Of a stretch of DNA of 14,376 nucleotides, positions 6,349 through 12,821 are shown one piece after another (position 1 is the stretch's first letter; each line of letters opens with the position of its first letter). The notes below the pieces were generated by a model. It saw only the letters and a program-made list of their open reading frames with translations, was not told the origin of the DNA and ran no database searches. Where the stretch lies: positions 1 through 14,376 of the forward strand of contig JBKAGO010000016.1 of NCBI GenBank assembly GCA_046290435.1. Reading direction: 5' to 3'. The position numbers and the translations under genes were made by a program. Source of the DNA: CAVQUE01 sp046290435 (GTDB taxonomy: Bacteria > Actinomycetota > Acidimicrobiia > Acidimicrobiales > UBA8592).

Positions 6349-7014
6349 TCAGCCGGCGCGACGGTGGCGGATGAGGCCCATCTCGTAGCCCCGAGCGACC
6401 GCCTCGGCGCGGTCGGAGACGTCGAGTTTGGCGAAGACGCCGCGGACATAGGTCTTGACCGTGTTGACCGATACGTACATCGCGTCGGCGATCTGGGCGT
6501 TGCTGCGTCCCGCGGCGATGTGCCGCAGCACGTCCATCTGGCGGCCGGTGAGTTCGACGACGGCACCGGTGTCGCGATCGACGGTGCGCAGGGCATGCAT
6601 CATCGCGGTGAGGGTGCGCGCGTCGTAGGCGTCGCCTCCCTCGGCGGCGACGGCGAGTTGGCGGTGCAACTCGACGGTGTCGACGACGTGCTTGTCGAGG
6701 AATCCACAGGCCCCGACCTGTGCGGCGTCGAGGATCTCGCGTTCATGGGCGCGGGTGGCGGTCATACAGACACGCGACTCGGGGTCGGCACGGCGGATGC
6801 GGCGCAGGACCTCGAGCCCGCCGATGTCGTCGAGCTCGACGGCGACCACCGTCAGATCGGGCTGCTGGCGGATGTGGGCTTCGATGCACGCTGCGCCGCT
6901 CGAGACAGCGGCCACGACCTCGAACCGGTTGTCGCCACCCAGCGTGGCTGCCATGGCGTCGAGGTAGACCGGTTGGTCGTCGGCCAGCAGGACCGTCGTG
7001 GGTTGTCGATCCAT
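6349..7014 (-). CDS. NarL/LuxR-type response regulator without phospho-acceptor Asp
   Basis: This 221-residue protein has an N-terminal receiver domain (about 5-125) and a LuxR-type helix-turn-helix (about 153-218; LTGRQMDVLRHIAAGRSNAQIA, then VSVNTVKTYVRGVFAKL). The acidic pair is present (LLADDQP), as are the switch Thr (CMTATRAHE) and the conserved Lys (GFLDK). At the phosphorylation site, however, PDLTVVAVELDDIGGLEVL aligns with PDVVLMDxRMPGMDGLEVL, which puts Ala58 (codon GCC, 6841-6843) where Asp belongs. It is probably an atypical, phosphorylation-independent regulator. No histidine kinase is nearby. GGAGGAGG lies 5-6 bases before the ATG, and a TACCCT at 7083-7088 may be its -10. Its position upstream of the glycosyltransferase cassette suggests it regulates polysaccharide genes; that link is inference. 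Confidence 0.9.
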   Translation of the reverse strand: MDRQPTTVLLADDQPVYLDAMAATLGGDNRFEVVAAVSSGAACIEAHIRQQPDLTVVAVELDDIGGLEVLRRIRRADPESRVCMTATRAHEREILDAAQVGACGFLDKHVVDTVELHRQLAVAAEGGDAYDARTLTAMMHALRTVDRDTGAVVELTGRQMDVLRHIAAGRSNAQIADAMYVSVNTVKTYVRGVFAKLDVSDRAEAVARGYEMGLIRHRRAG

Positions 7015-7082
7015 GGCAGCCTCCTCCCGGAGCAGGGCGGACGATGCCCAGAGGGTGCGGCACCGCCCGTGCCATGGATCGA

Positions 7083-7088
7083 AGGGTA
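7083..7088 (-). promoter_or_regulatory. Possible -10 box of the response-regulator gene
   Basis: TACCCT on the minus strand fits TAnnnT and would give a leader of about 60 bases. That leader contains a 5-5-5 hairpin, GGCACCGCCCGTGCC (7059-7073), and a strong ribosome-binding site. There is no clear -35. Confidence 0.3.
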
Positions 7089-7197
7089 GGACGGCACCAT
7101 CACGCTGGGTAGTGGTGCCTGCGGTCCGACGCGAGATTCGGTCCGTTGGGCCCGGGCCGACCGGTGCATCCGGCCGGGTGCGCCTGCGTGGTGGGGC

Positions 7198-7893
7198 TCA
7201 GCGGTCGCGCCAGCGGTGATAGCGGGTACCTGCGAAGGCACGGACCCGGCTGAGCTGATGGCGTCGGGGGTGGTCGAGGCGGCGCTGCAGGATCTCGCGC
7301 AGGCGGCTGCTGATGGGGGCGTCGAGGGCGGCGCGGATGCGTTCGTCATCGGCGCCGAGATCGTAGGTGAGGTCCTGGGTCTCGAGGATCGACACACAGG
7401 CGCCGAGTGCCGGAGTGCGTTGCACGTCCATGCCGGGTTCGATGCGGCCCCCGTTGATGACCCGACAGTAGAAGCCCGGCCGGCGGGCGTCGCGGAACCG
7501 GACCCGCCAGTCGGATTCGTCCATCTTCGCGGAGAAGACCGGGCACGGGATCCGGGCCGCAGTGGCTTCCAGGATCACCTCGCCGATCGAGAACCGGTCC
7601 CCCACCACGACGTCGGCCGACGAGATGCCCACCATGGTGATGTTCTCGCCGAAGGTGCCGCCGGGTAGCGGGCGCCCGAGCTCGGCTTCCCAATGCAGGT
7701 AGTCGTCGCGGGCGTAGACGTACACCGCCTGATCGGGCCCGCCATGGACGGTCGTGTTGACGATGGCGTCGTCGACGAGCCCGTCCGGAGTGACCATCGC
7801 CGCATCGACGGGTTGCTTGTCGATCCCGGTCGCCCCGAACCGACTGGTGTCGGACGGCTCCGCAGCACCGACCTGCACGGACTCCACACGCAT
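7198..7893 (-). CDS. MOSC domain protein, YiiM-like
   Basis: This 231-residue protein starts at MRVESVQVG. It shows the MOSC (molybdenum cofactor sulfurase C-terminal) fold motifs: VHGGPDQAVYVYARDDY (49-65), GGTFGENIT (78-86), VVVGDRFSIGEVILE (96-110) and ARIPCPVF with the conserved Cys117. The organisation matches the stand-alone YiiM type, which handles the molybdenum cofactor and in Escherichia coli reduces N-hydroxylated bases. Activity here is inferred from the family. The open frame extends upstream to 8148, but that part is low-complexity and reaches the tRNA 3' flank, so the ATG at 7893 is chosen. No strong ribosome-binding site precedes it; a near-leaderless start is possible (TGTACT 7 bases before the ATG). 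The C-terminal 60 residues are basic and helical, outside the core domain. Confidence 0.85.
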   Translation of the reverse strand: MRVESVQVGAAEPSDTSRFGATGIDKQPVDAAMVTPDGLVDDAIVNTTVHGGPDQAVYVYARDDYLHWEAELGRPLPGGTFGENITMVGISSADVVVGDRFSIGEVILEATAARIPCPVFSAKMDESDWRVRFRDARRPGFYCRVINGGRIEPGMDVQRTPALGACVSILETQDLTYDLGADDERIRAALDAPISSRLREILQRRLDHPRRHQLSRVRAFAGTRYHRWRDR

Positions 7894-8119
7894 CGCCCAA
7901 GTACAGCACGAAGCCGCACCGACCAACGAAAACGGCCAGACGAGACGAGGGGCACGAGAGGAAGAGAGCCGACGAGCGAAGGAGAGCCGGCAATCGGAGA
8001 GCGGCAGGGATCGGGAGGCCGGGCACGAGCGGATCGAAGAACCGAGAGGCAAGGTGCCCCGGCAGGTGCCAAGGGCCTGCGTGGCCCGAACGCCCACAGC
8101 GGAGCGGGGGCATCGGGGA
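7894..8119. other. Purine-rich non-coding spacer between MOSC gene and tRNA
   Basis: About 225 bases without a credible gene. From about 7935 to 8065 the plus strand is strongly biased to A and G, with many gag, gac and cgag repeats. Frames crossing it on the minus strand read as Ser/Arg/Pro/Leu-rich low complexity. I see no recognised RNA family. Confidence 0.5.
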
Positions 8120-8157
8120 GGGAGCCGTGCGAGCATGCATGCGAGCACACGACTCCC
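8120..8157 (-). terminator. Long hairpin immediately after tRNA-Pro
   Basis: GGGAGCCGTG (8120-8129) pairs with CACGACTCCC (8148-8157): ten pairs including one G-T wobble. The 18-base loop holds GCATGCATGC. It begins 3 bases past the tRNA CCA end. No U-tract follows, as is common for hairpins in high-GC genomes. It is probably the tRNA terminator or a processing structure. Confidence 0.5.
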
Positions 8158-8159
8158 TG

Positions 8160-8237
8160 TGGTCGGGCTGAGAGGATTTGAACCTCCGACCTTCGGTCCC
8201 CCAGACCGACGCGCTAACCAAGCTGCGCCACAGCCCG
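8160..8237 (-). tRNA. tRNA-Pro (anticodon GGG)
   Basis: The minus strand folds into a full cloverleaf. The acceptor stem is CGGGCTG/CAGCCCG, the D arm contains GCGCAGCTTGGTTAGCGC, and the anticodon loop is CTGGGGG with anticodon GGG at the standard position between TCGGT and ACCGA. The T arm is GGAGGTTCAAATCCTCT. The discriminator base is A (8163), and CCA (8162-8160) is encoded. Reads CCC proline codons. TAGCAT at 8251-8256 is a likely -10. Confidence 0.97.
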
Positions 8238-8250
8238 TACTGAGGAGCCG

Positions 8251-8256
8251 ATGCTA
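8251..8256 (-). promoter_or_regulatory. Predicted -10 box of tRNA-Pro
   Basis: TAGCAT on the minus strand, about 14 bases before the mature tRNA 5' end, leaving a short precursor leader. The -35 is not clear. Confidence 0.45.
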
Positions 8257-8318
8257 GTGGCGTCGATGCGAGATAGCGACACGCCGGGGCCAGGAATGCG
8301 CGCGCGATGCCCGCGGGG

Positions 8319-8630
8319 TCAGAAGAACCAGATGATTCCCTGGAGGAACCGCCAGCCGAGGTAGACGACCATGGCCACGACGCCGACCCAGAAGTGCCAG
8401 GGCACCTTGGCGACGAGCTCGTCCTCGTCGTACTCGTCGCCGTCCGTGCTGTCTGCGCTGGCTGCCCCTGCGTGCGGCTGCGTTGACCGGTCCTGGTCGC
8501 CGCCACGGCGGTCCGTGTCGGTCACGACCGCTGCGGGGTCGCCCACCTGGGCGCCGCATCGGGGGCAGCTCCCATCGGCACGGAGGGTGTTGGGGTTGTA
8601 GAACGCATCGCAGGGCTCACACCACGGCAT
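8319..8630 (-). CDS. Small zinc-ribbon membrane protein, function unknown
   Basis: This 103-residue protein has an N-terminal zinc ribbon with two CxxC knuckles (MPWCEPCDAFYN, then SCPRCGAQVG). A disordered acidic Gly/Asp/Ser stretch (about 37-74) follows, then one C-terminal transmembrane helix (about 78-103, PWHFWVGVVAMVVYLGWRF). It should be tail-anchored with the ribbon in the cytosol. Coding is supported by conserved-looking cysteines, a clear domain order and a TAGCGT -10 box 9 bases before the ATG. I do not recognise a named family member and assign no function. It lies between the PP2C gene and tRNA-Pro on the same strand, with no overlap that would suggest a joint role. Confidence 0.8.
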   Translation of the reverse strand: MPWCEPCDAFYNPNTLRADGSCPRCGAQVGDPAAVVTDTDRRGGDQDRSTQPHAGAASADSTDGDEYDEDELVAKVPWHFWVGVVAMVVYLGWRFLQGIIWFF

Positions 8631-8639
8631 CGCTCATGC

Positions 8640-8645
8640 ACGCTA
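8640..8645 (-). promoter_or_regulatory. Predicted -10 box of the zinc-ribbon gene
   Basis: TAGCGT on the minus strand, 9 bases before the ATG, giving a leader of only 2-3 bases. Confidence 0.45.
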
Positions 8646-8721
8646 CTGGCCCCACACCGGTCGGACGCACCAGCGGCCACGGGTCGTCTGCCACAGCAGC
8701 GCAGCGGCGGGGCCCGAGGGC

Positions 8722-9825
8722 CTATTCGCGGCGAATGGCCAGGATGGCGACGTCGTCCTCGATGGCCTCGGTGGCGAAGTCCCGTGCGGCTTCGAGGAGC
8801 GACTTGGCCAGCACCGACGGGGCCACGCCCGGATCACGAGCCATGTGCTGAGCGATGCGATCCTCGCCGAAGAGATCGGCGCCATTGCGGACCTCGGCCA
8901 GGCCATCGGTGTACATCAGGACCATGTCGCCGAGCTCGAGCGGGATCTCGCGGCTGACGTAGGTGGCCTTGGTGTCGATCATCAGCAACGGGCCCGATGC
9001 CCGCAGCGGCTGCACCTCGCGTTCGTGCCACAGGAAGGCAGCGGGGTGGCCGGCCGAGGCGTACCGGAGCGTGCCGGCCTCGGTGTCGAACACCACGACG
9101 ACCAACGAGATGAATTCCTCGATGCGTTCGCCGCCGGCCATCTGCTTGTTGAGCTCTTCGAGGGCCTGGGCCGGATCGCGGAACTGGGCGAGGAACACGC
9201 GCAGCAGGTACTTCGCCTGGAAGGCGGTGATGGAGGATTCGATGCCGTGGCCGGCGACATCGCCGACGACAGCCGCCATGCGGGATTTCGAGAGGCGGAA
9301 CAGGTCGAAGAAGTCGCCTGCCATCAGGCCCGACCCGGCCTGGTACACGCGGCCGACTTCGAAGCCGCTGAAGTCCGGCAGCTCCTCGGGGGCCAGACGC
9401 CCGGCCCAGGCCCGTGGTGCGAGGTTCTCCTGGGTCAAGGCTTCCTCGGCCCGTCGTTCGAGCTCGAAGCGCTCGGCGCTCAGGCGGGCCTCGCCGACGG
9501 CGTTGCGCGACCACAGCAGCGACAGTCCGGCAGGGGCGGCGAGCGCGCCGAAGGCGACAACCCAACGGAACTCGTTGGTGGCGGCGACGACGAGCGCCGC
9601 GAACGCGATCAGCGAATACAGGGCGATGGCGTGGATGTCGCGGCGGACGTCGCCGCGGGTGATGGTGATGGCCGCCCGCTGTGCGGCGCTGTCACGCTCG
9701 GCAAGATCGCGCAGATCGGCCTCGAGACGGCTGAGCAGACGCAGCCGCAGCCGGGCGGAACGGCCCCAGACGTAGGCCGCGCCGACCGACACGATGGCGA
9801 GGATCACCAGAACGGCGGTTTCCAT
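8722..9825 (-). CDS. Membrane SpoIIE/RsbU-type PP2C serine phosphatase
   Basis: This 367-residue protein has three predicted membrane helices (about 2-20, 65-83 and 87-105), a charged helical linker (about 106-150) and a C-terminal PP2C_SIG domain (about 155-367). Catalytic metal-binding motifs are intact: MAGDFFD (168-174), VVGDVAGHG (186-194), MYTDGLAE (304-311) and EDDVAILAIR (356-365). Such enzymes dephosphorylate anti-sigma-factor antagonists in partner-switching stress pathways. No anti-sigma or STAS partner lies in the window, so the target is unknown. There is no receiver, PAS or GAF domain; input probably comes through the membrane part. The start is supported by TACGAT 9 bases upstream. 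A hairpin separates it from Der, so it is probably its own transcription unit. Confidence 0.92.
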   Translation of the reverse strand: METAVLVILAIVSVGAAYVWGRSARLRLRLLSRLEADLRDLAERDSAAQRAAITITRGDVRRDIHAIALYSLIAFAALVVAATNEFRWVVAFGALAAPAGLSLLWSRNAVGEARLSAERFELERRAEEALTQENLAPRAWAGRLAPEELPDFSGFEVGRVYQAGSGLMAGDFFDLFRLSKSRMAAVVGDVAGHGIESSITAFQAKYLLRVFLAQFRDPAQALEELNKQMAGGERIEEFISLVVVVFDTEAGTLRYASAGHPAAFLWHEREVQPLRASGPLLMIDTKATYVSREIPLELGDMVLMYTDGLAEVRNGADLFGEDRIAQHMARDPGVAPSVLAKSLLEAARDFATEAIEDDVAILAIRRE

Positions 9826-9834
9826 GGACGCGCA

Positions 9835-9840
9835 ATCGTA
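9835..9840 (-). promoter_or_regulatory. Predicted -10 box of the PP2C gene
   Basis: TACGAT on the minus strand, 9 bases upstream of the ATG at 9825, implying a nearly leaderless mRNA. Confidence 0.45.
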
Positions 9841-9886
9841 CCCAAAGGGCTGTCGGACCGATAGTGCGCAGGGTCCCGAGTGCGAA

Positions 9887-9917
9887 CCGCCTGCTCAGGG
9901 CGCTACGGAACAGGCGG
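9887..9917 (-). terminator. Hairpin after der
   Basis: CCGCCTG (9887-9893) and CAGGCGG (9911-9917) form a perfect 7-bp stem with a 17-base loop, 5 bases beyond the Der stop codon. No U-tract follows. It is a likely end for the radical SAM-der transcript. Confidence 0.4.
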
Positions 9918-9922
9918 CCAGG

Positions 9923-11275
9923 TCAGTCGTTGCGCAGACGTACCCGCAACTTGAGGGGGACGCTGCCCATGTCGAGTTCCTCACGGAGACGGTTCTCGAG
10001 GTACCGGATGTAGGTGCGGGGCAGGGCCCGGTTGACGAACAACGTGAACGTCGGCGGGTCGGTGGCCCCCTGGGTCGCATACAGCACCCTGGCGCCGCCG
10101 GGGGCGGGATGGGCGGCCTGGGCGCCACGGACGATTCGGTTGACGTCGCGGGTGGGCACGCGCCGGTGGTAGTCGTCGATGGTGTCGGCCAGGATCGGCA
10201 GCAGGCGGCTCACGCCCTTGCCGGTGATCGCCGAGATCCGCAGCACCGGCACGTCGCCGAGGAACCGCAGCTTGGTCTCGACCTGGTAGGTCATGTCGGT
10301 GCGGGCCTCGGTGTCGAGGAGCTCCCATTTGTTGAGGATCAGCACCACCGGGCATCCGGCGGCATCGACGCGTTCGGCGAGGCGCTGGTCCTGGTGGGTG
10401 ACGCCCTGGGTGGCGTCGATGACCAACAGGGCGACGTCGCTGGTGTCGATGGCCTGCAGGGCCCGCACCATCGAGTAGTACTCGGTCTCGACGTCGATGC
10501 GCGAGCGGCGGCGCATGCCGGCTGTGTCGACGAAACGCACGCGGCCGATCTCGGTGTCGACGACGGTGTCGATGGCGTCGCGGGTAGTCCCCGACTGGTC
10601 GTGGACGACGGCGCGGTCCTCGCCGATCAGGTTGTTGAACAGCGTCGATTTTCCCACGTTCGGGCGCCCGACGATGGCGATGGCGACGATCTCGTCGTCG
10701 CTGCGGCGGTTGCGTGCCGGCTCGGATGCGCCGTCGTCGGGTTCGGGCTCGACGATCTCCATGTCGGCGACGATGGCGTCGAGCAGGTCGGCTGATCCCC
10801 TGCCGTGCAGCGCCGAGATCGGCCAGGGCTCGCCGAGGCCGAGCGACATGAACTCCCAGATGCCCGGTTCGTGGTTCGGGGCGTCGACCTTGTTGACCGC
10901 GACGAAGGTGGGGCCCTCGCGGCGACGCAGGAGCGAGGCGACGCGTTCGTCGTCGGCGGTGACCCCGGCGCGGACGTCGACCACCAGGATGGCGACGTCG
11001 GCTTCCTCGATGGCCCGTGCGCTCTGGGCGCTGACCTTGTCGTCGAGGGCGGTGGCGTCGCGTCCCGACGGCATCCATCCGCCGGTGTCGATGACCGTGA
11101 AGTTCCGCCCGGCCCAGTCAGCAGCGAGCTCCTTGCGGTCCCGGGTGACGCCGGGGCGTTCCTCGACGATGGCTTCGCGCCGGCCGAGGATGCGGTTGAC
11201 GAGGGTCGACTTGCCGACGTTGGGTCGCCCCACCACGGCAACCGTGGGGAGGCGGCGGGGTTCCTGGTCGCTCAC
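9923..11275 (-). CDS. der: Ribosome biogenesis GTPase Der
   Basis: This 450-residue protein has the tandem GTPase layout unique to Der (EngA). The first domain has GRPNVGKS (16-23), TRD (44-46), DTGG (63-66) and NKVD (128-131). The second has GRPNVGKS (203-210), TRD (231-233), DTAG (250-253) and NKWE (315-318). A C-terminal KH-like domain (about 355-450) ends in LKLRVRLRND. Der is needed for assembly of the 50S subunit. The acidic spacer between the domains (about 173-195) is typical. The start is GTG at 11275, which overlaps the TGA of the radical SAM gene as GTGA (11272-11275). The open frame continues upstream to 11707 only as shadow. The weak ribosome-binding site fits translational coupling. 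Confidence 0.96.
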   Translation of the reverse strand: MSDQEPRRLPTVAVVGRPNVGKSTLVNRILGRREAIVEERPGVTRDRKELAADWAGRNFTVIDTGGWMPSGRDATALDDKVSAQSARAIEEADVAILVVDVRAGVTADDERVASLLRRREGPTFVAVNKVDAPNHEPGIWEFMSLGLGEPWPISALHGRGSADLLDAIVADMEIVEPEPDDGASEPARNRRSDDEIVAIAIVGRPNVGKSTLFNNLIGEDRAVVHDQSGTTRDAIDTVVDTEIGRVRFVDTAGMRRRSRIDVETEYYSMVRALQAIDTSDVALLVIDATQGVTHQDQRLAERVDAAGCPVVLILNKWELLDTEARTDMTYQVETKLRFLGDVPVLRISAITGKGVSRLLPILADTIDDYHRRVPTRDVNRIVRGAQAAHPAPGGARVLYATQGATDPPTFTLFVNRALPRTYIRYLENRLREELDMGSVPLKLRVRLRND

Positions 11276-12663
11276 GAGGTCACCATCGATCGGTCGAGCC
11301 CGAGGGCGGAACGGAGGGCGACACCGTCGGTGGGCACGATCTCGACGGGTCGGGGCAGGTCCTCGGGCGTCGTGCCGTCGAGGAACACGCCCTTGGAGAG
11401 GCAGATGTCGGGGAGCAGGTAGCGGTGTCCGTGGGGCTCGTCGGCGAGCGTGCGGGCGATGTCCTCGCCCACCATCAGCCCGGCGACGCCGACGTTGCCG
11501 CCGAAGAATCGGTTCTCGACCTCGATGACGCGCACGTCGTCGCGTCCGAGCTCGGCGATCAGCGGTCGGAGCACCATCGCGCCGTAGGCGCTGGTCAGGA
11601 TGCCGATCGGAGCGTCGGCGCGGGGCCGCAGCGACACCACGGCGCCGCCGTGCGCGTCGAGCGTGCGTGGCGCCCGGTAGCCCTCGGGCGGGGCACCGTC
11701 GACCCACGCGAAGAAGCCCGACGCAGGTCCGGTGGGCTCGTCGACCTCACCGCGCAGCTCCATCTCGAAGGTGCGGGCGATGCCGATGCCGTCCTCGTGC
11801 ATCGTGAAGCCCTCGTAGGCCTCCGGCGGGGGCATCTCGATACCGGCCAGCAGGTAGTACTCGTCCGCGGCGTGCACGAGGCGCCGACCGGTGGCCGCCA
11901 GGAAGCGTTCCTGCCAGGCCTCGACGGTGGCGACCACAGCGGCGGCCTCGTCGACGGTGTGGGGGCGCATCCGGGCCTCGTTCGAGTGGCGGCTGACCCC
12001 GAGGGGCACGACGCACACCGAGTGCAGCGCTCGGTAGCGCTCGGCGATGGTGCACAGGGTGTCCTCGAGCACGGCGCCGTCGTTGACGCCGGGACAGATG
12101 ACCAGCTGGCCGTGGACCTCGATGCCGTGATCGAGCAGGGCGCCCAGCCAACGCAGGCTGGTGGCGCCACGGCGGTTGCGCAGCATCTCGGAGCGGATCT
12201 CGGGATCGGTGGCGTGGATGCTGACGTTGAGCGGCGACAGGCCCTCGGTGACGACGCGCTCGAGGTCGGCTTCGGTGAAGCGGGTGAGGGTGGTGAAGTT
12301 GCCGTACAGGAACGACAGCCGGTAGTCGTCGTCCTTGAGGTACAGGCTCGAGCGCATGCCGGGTGGCAGCTGGTAGATGAAGCAGAACTCGCAGTGGTTG
12401 TCGCAGGTCCGGACCTGGTCGAACAGCGCCGAGTGCACCTCGACGCCAAGGGGTTCGCCGGCGGCCTTGTCGATCCACACCTCGAAGGTGAGGCCACCGC
12501 GCCGCACCTCGATCTCGAGCTCGGGTTCGTCGGTGAGCATCCGATACCGGATGACGTCGCGCGGTGCTTCGCCGTTGAGCGACAGCAGCTCGTCGCCGAC
12601 GGCGAGGCCGGCCAGCGCTGCGGGCGATTCGGGCGCGACGTCGACGACCCGGGGAGTGGACAT
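11272..12663 (-). CDS. PDZ-radical SAM protein, DUF512 family
   Basis: This 463-residue protein has an N-terminal PDZ-like domain (about 4-62; PAALAGLAVGDELLSLNG), a radical SAM core with CDNHCEFC (CX3CX2C binding the 4Fe-4S cluster) followed by FIYQLPPGMR and SLYLKDDDYR, and the DUF512 region in the C-terminal half (about 260-450). The family is widespread in Gram-positive bacteria, often next to der. Its reaction is unknown; a link to ribosome or translation quality is only suggested by that neighbour. Here the genes overlap by four bases, which strengthens the association. The ATG at 12663 is chosen over upstream extension because TACGCT lies 6 bases before it, implying a leaderless mRNA, and the residues upstream look non-coding. 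Confidence 0.92.
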   Translation of the reverse strand: MSTPRVVDVAPESPAALAGLAVGDELLSLNGEAPRDVIRYRMLTDEPELEIEVRRGGLTFEVWIDKAAGEPLGVEVHSALFDQVRTCDNHCEFCFIYQLPPGMRSSLYLKDDDYRLSFLYGNFTTLTRFTEADLERVVTEGLSPLNVSIHATDPEIRSEMLRNRRGATSLRWLGALLDHGIEVHGQLVICPGVNDGAVLEDTLCTIAERYRALHSVCVVPLGVSRHSNEARMRPHTVDEAAAVVATVEAWQERFLAATGRRLVHAADEYYLLAGIEMPPPEAYEGFTMHEDGIGIARTFEMELRGEVDEPTGPASGFFAWVDGAPPEGYRAPRTLDAHGGAVVSLRPRADAPIGILTSAYGAMVLRPLIAELGRDDVRVIEVENRFFGGNVGVAGLMVGEDIARTLADEPHGHRYLLPDICLSKGVFLDGTTPEDLPRPVEIVPTDGVALRSALGLDRSMVTS

Positions 12664-12669
12664 CCCCCA

Positions 12670-12675
12670 AGCGTA
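12670..12675 (-). promoter_or_regulatory. Predicted -10 box, leaderless radical SAM-der operon
   Basis: TACGCT on the minus strand, 6 bases from the ATG at 12663. It faces away from the divergent GNAT promoter in the same 158-base spacer. Confidence 0.5.
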
Positions 12676-12808
12676 TTGGTGTCGGGCCCCCGATGGCCGC
12701 GAGGTCACGTCCGGAGGGGCTCGGCGACCCAAGAGGTCGCTGCGCAGCGACGCGCTTGCCGGTCCACAGACCCGCCGGGACACCGACGCTACGTCGACGA
12801 GCCGCCAC

Positions 12809-12814
12809 TAGCGT
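12809..12814 (+). promoter_or_regulatory. Predicted -10 box, leaderless GNAT mRNA
   Basis: TAGCGT on the plus strand, 7 bases before the ATG at 12822, so transcription would begin at the start codon. No ribosome-binding site is seen. Confidence 0.5.
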
Positions 12815-12821
12815 GGCGCCG

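Noticed and set aside
7894..8506. Upstream extensions of the MOSC reading frame and an overlapping frame to 8506
   Set aside because: They run into or across tRNA-Pro and encode low-complexity Arg/Ser/Pro/Leu sequence.
11276..11707. N-terminal extension of the Der frame
   Set aside because: Arg-rich shadow of the radical SAM gene; GTG at 11275 gives the normal Der N-terminus.
12664..12783. N-terminal extension of the radical SAM frame
   Set aside because: The extension has no family similarity, and the TACGCT box 6 bases before 12663 supports the shorter start.
12693..12821. N-terminal extension of the GNAT frame
   Set aside because: Arg-rich, overlaps the divergent promoter region; the TAGCGT box fits the start at 12822.
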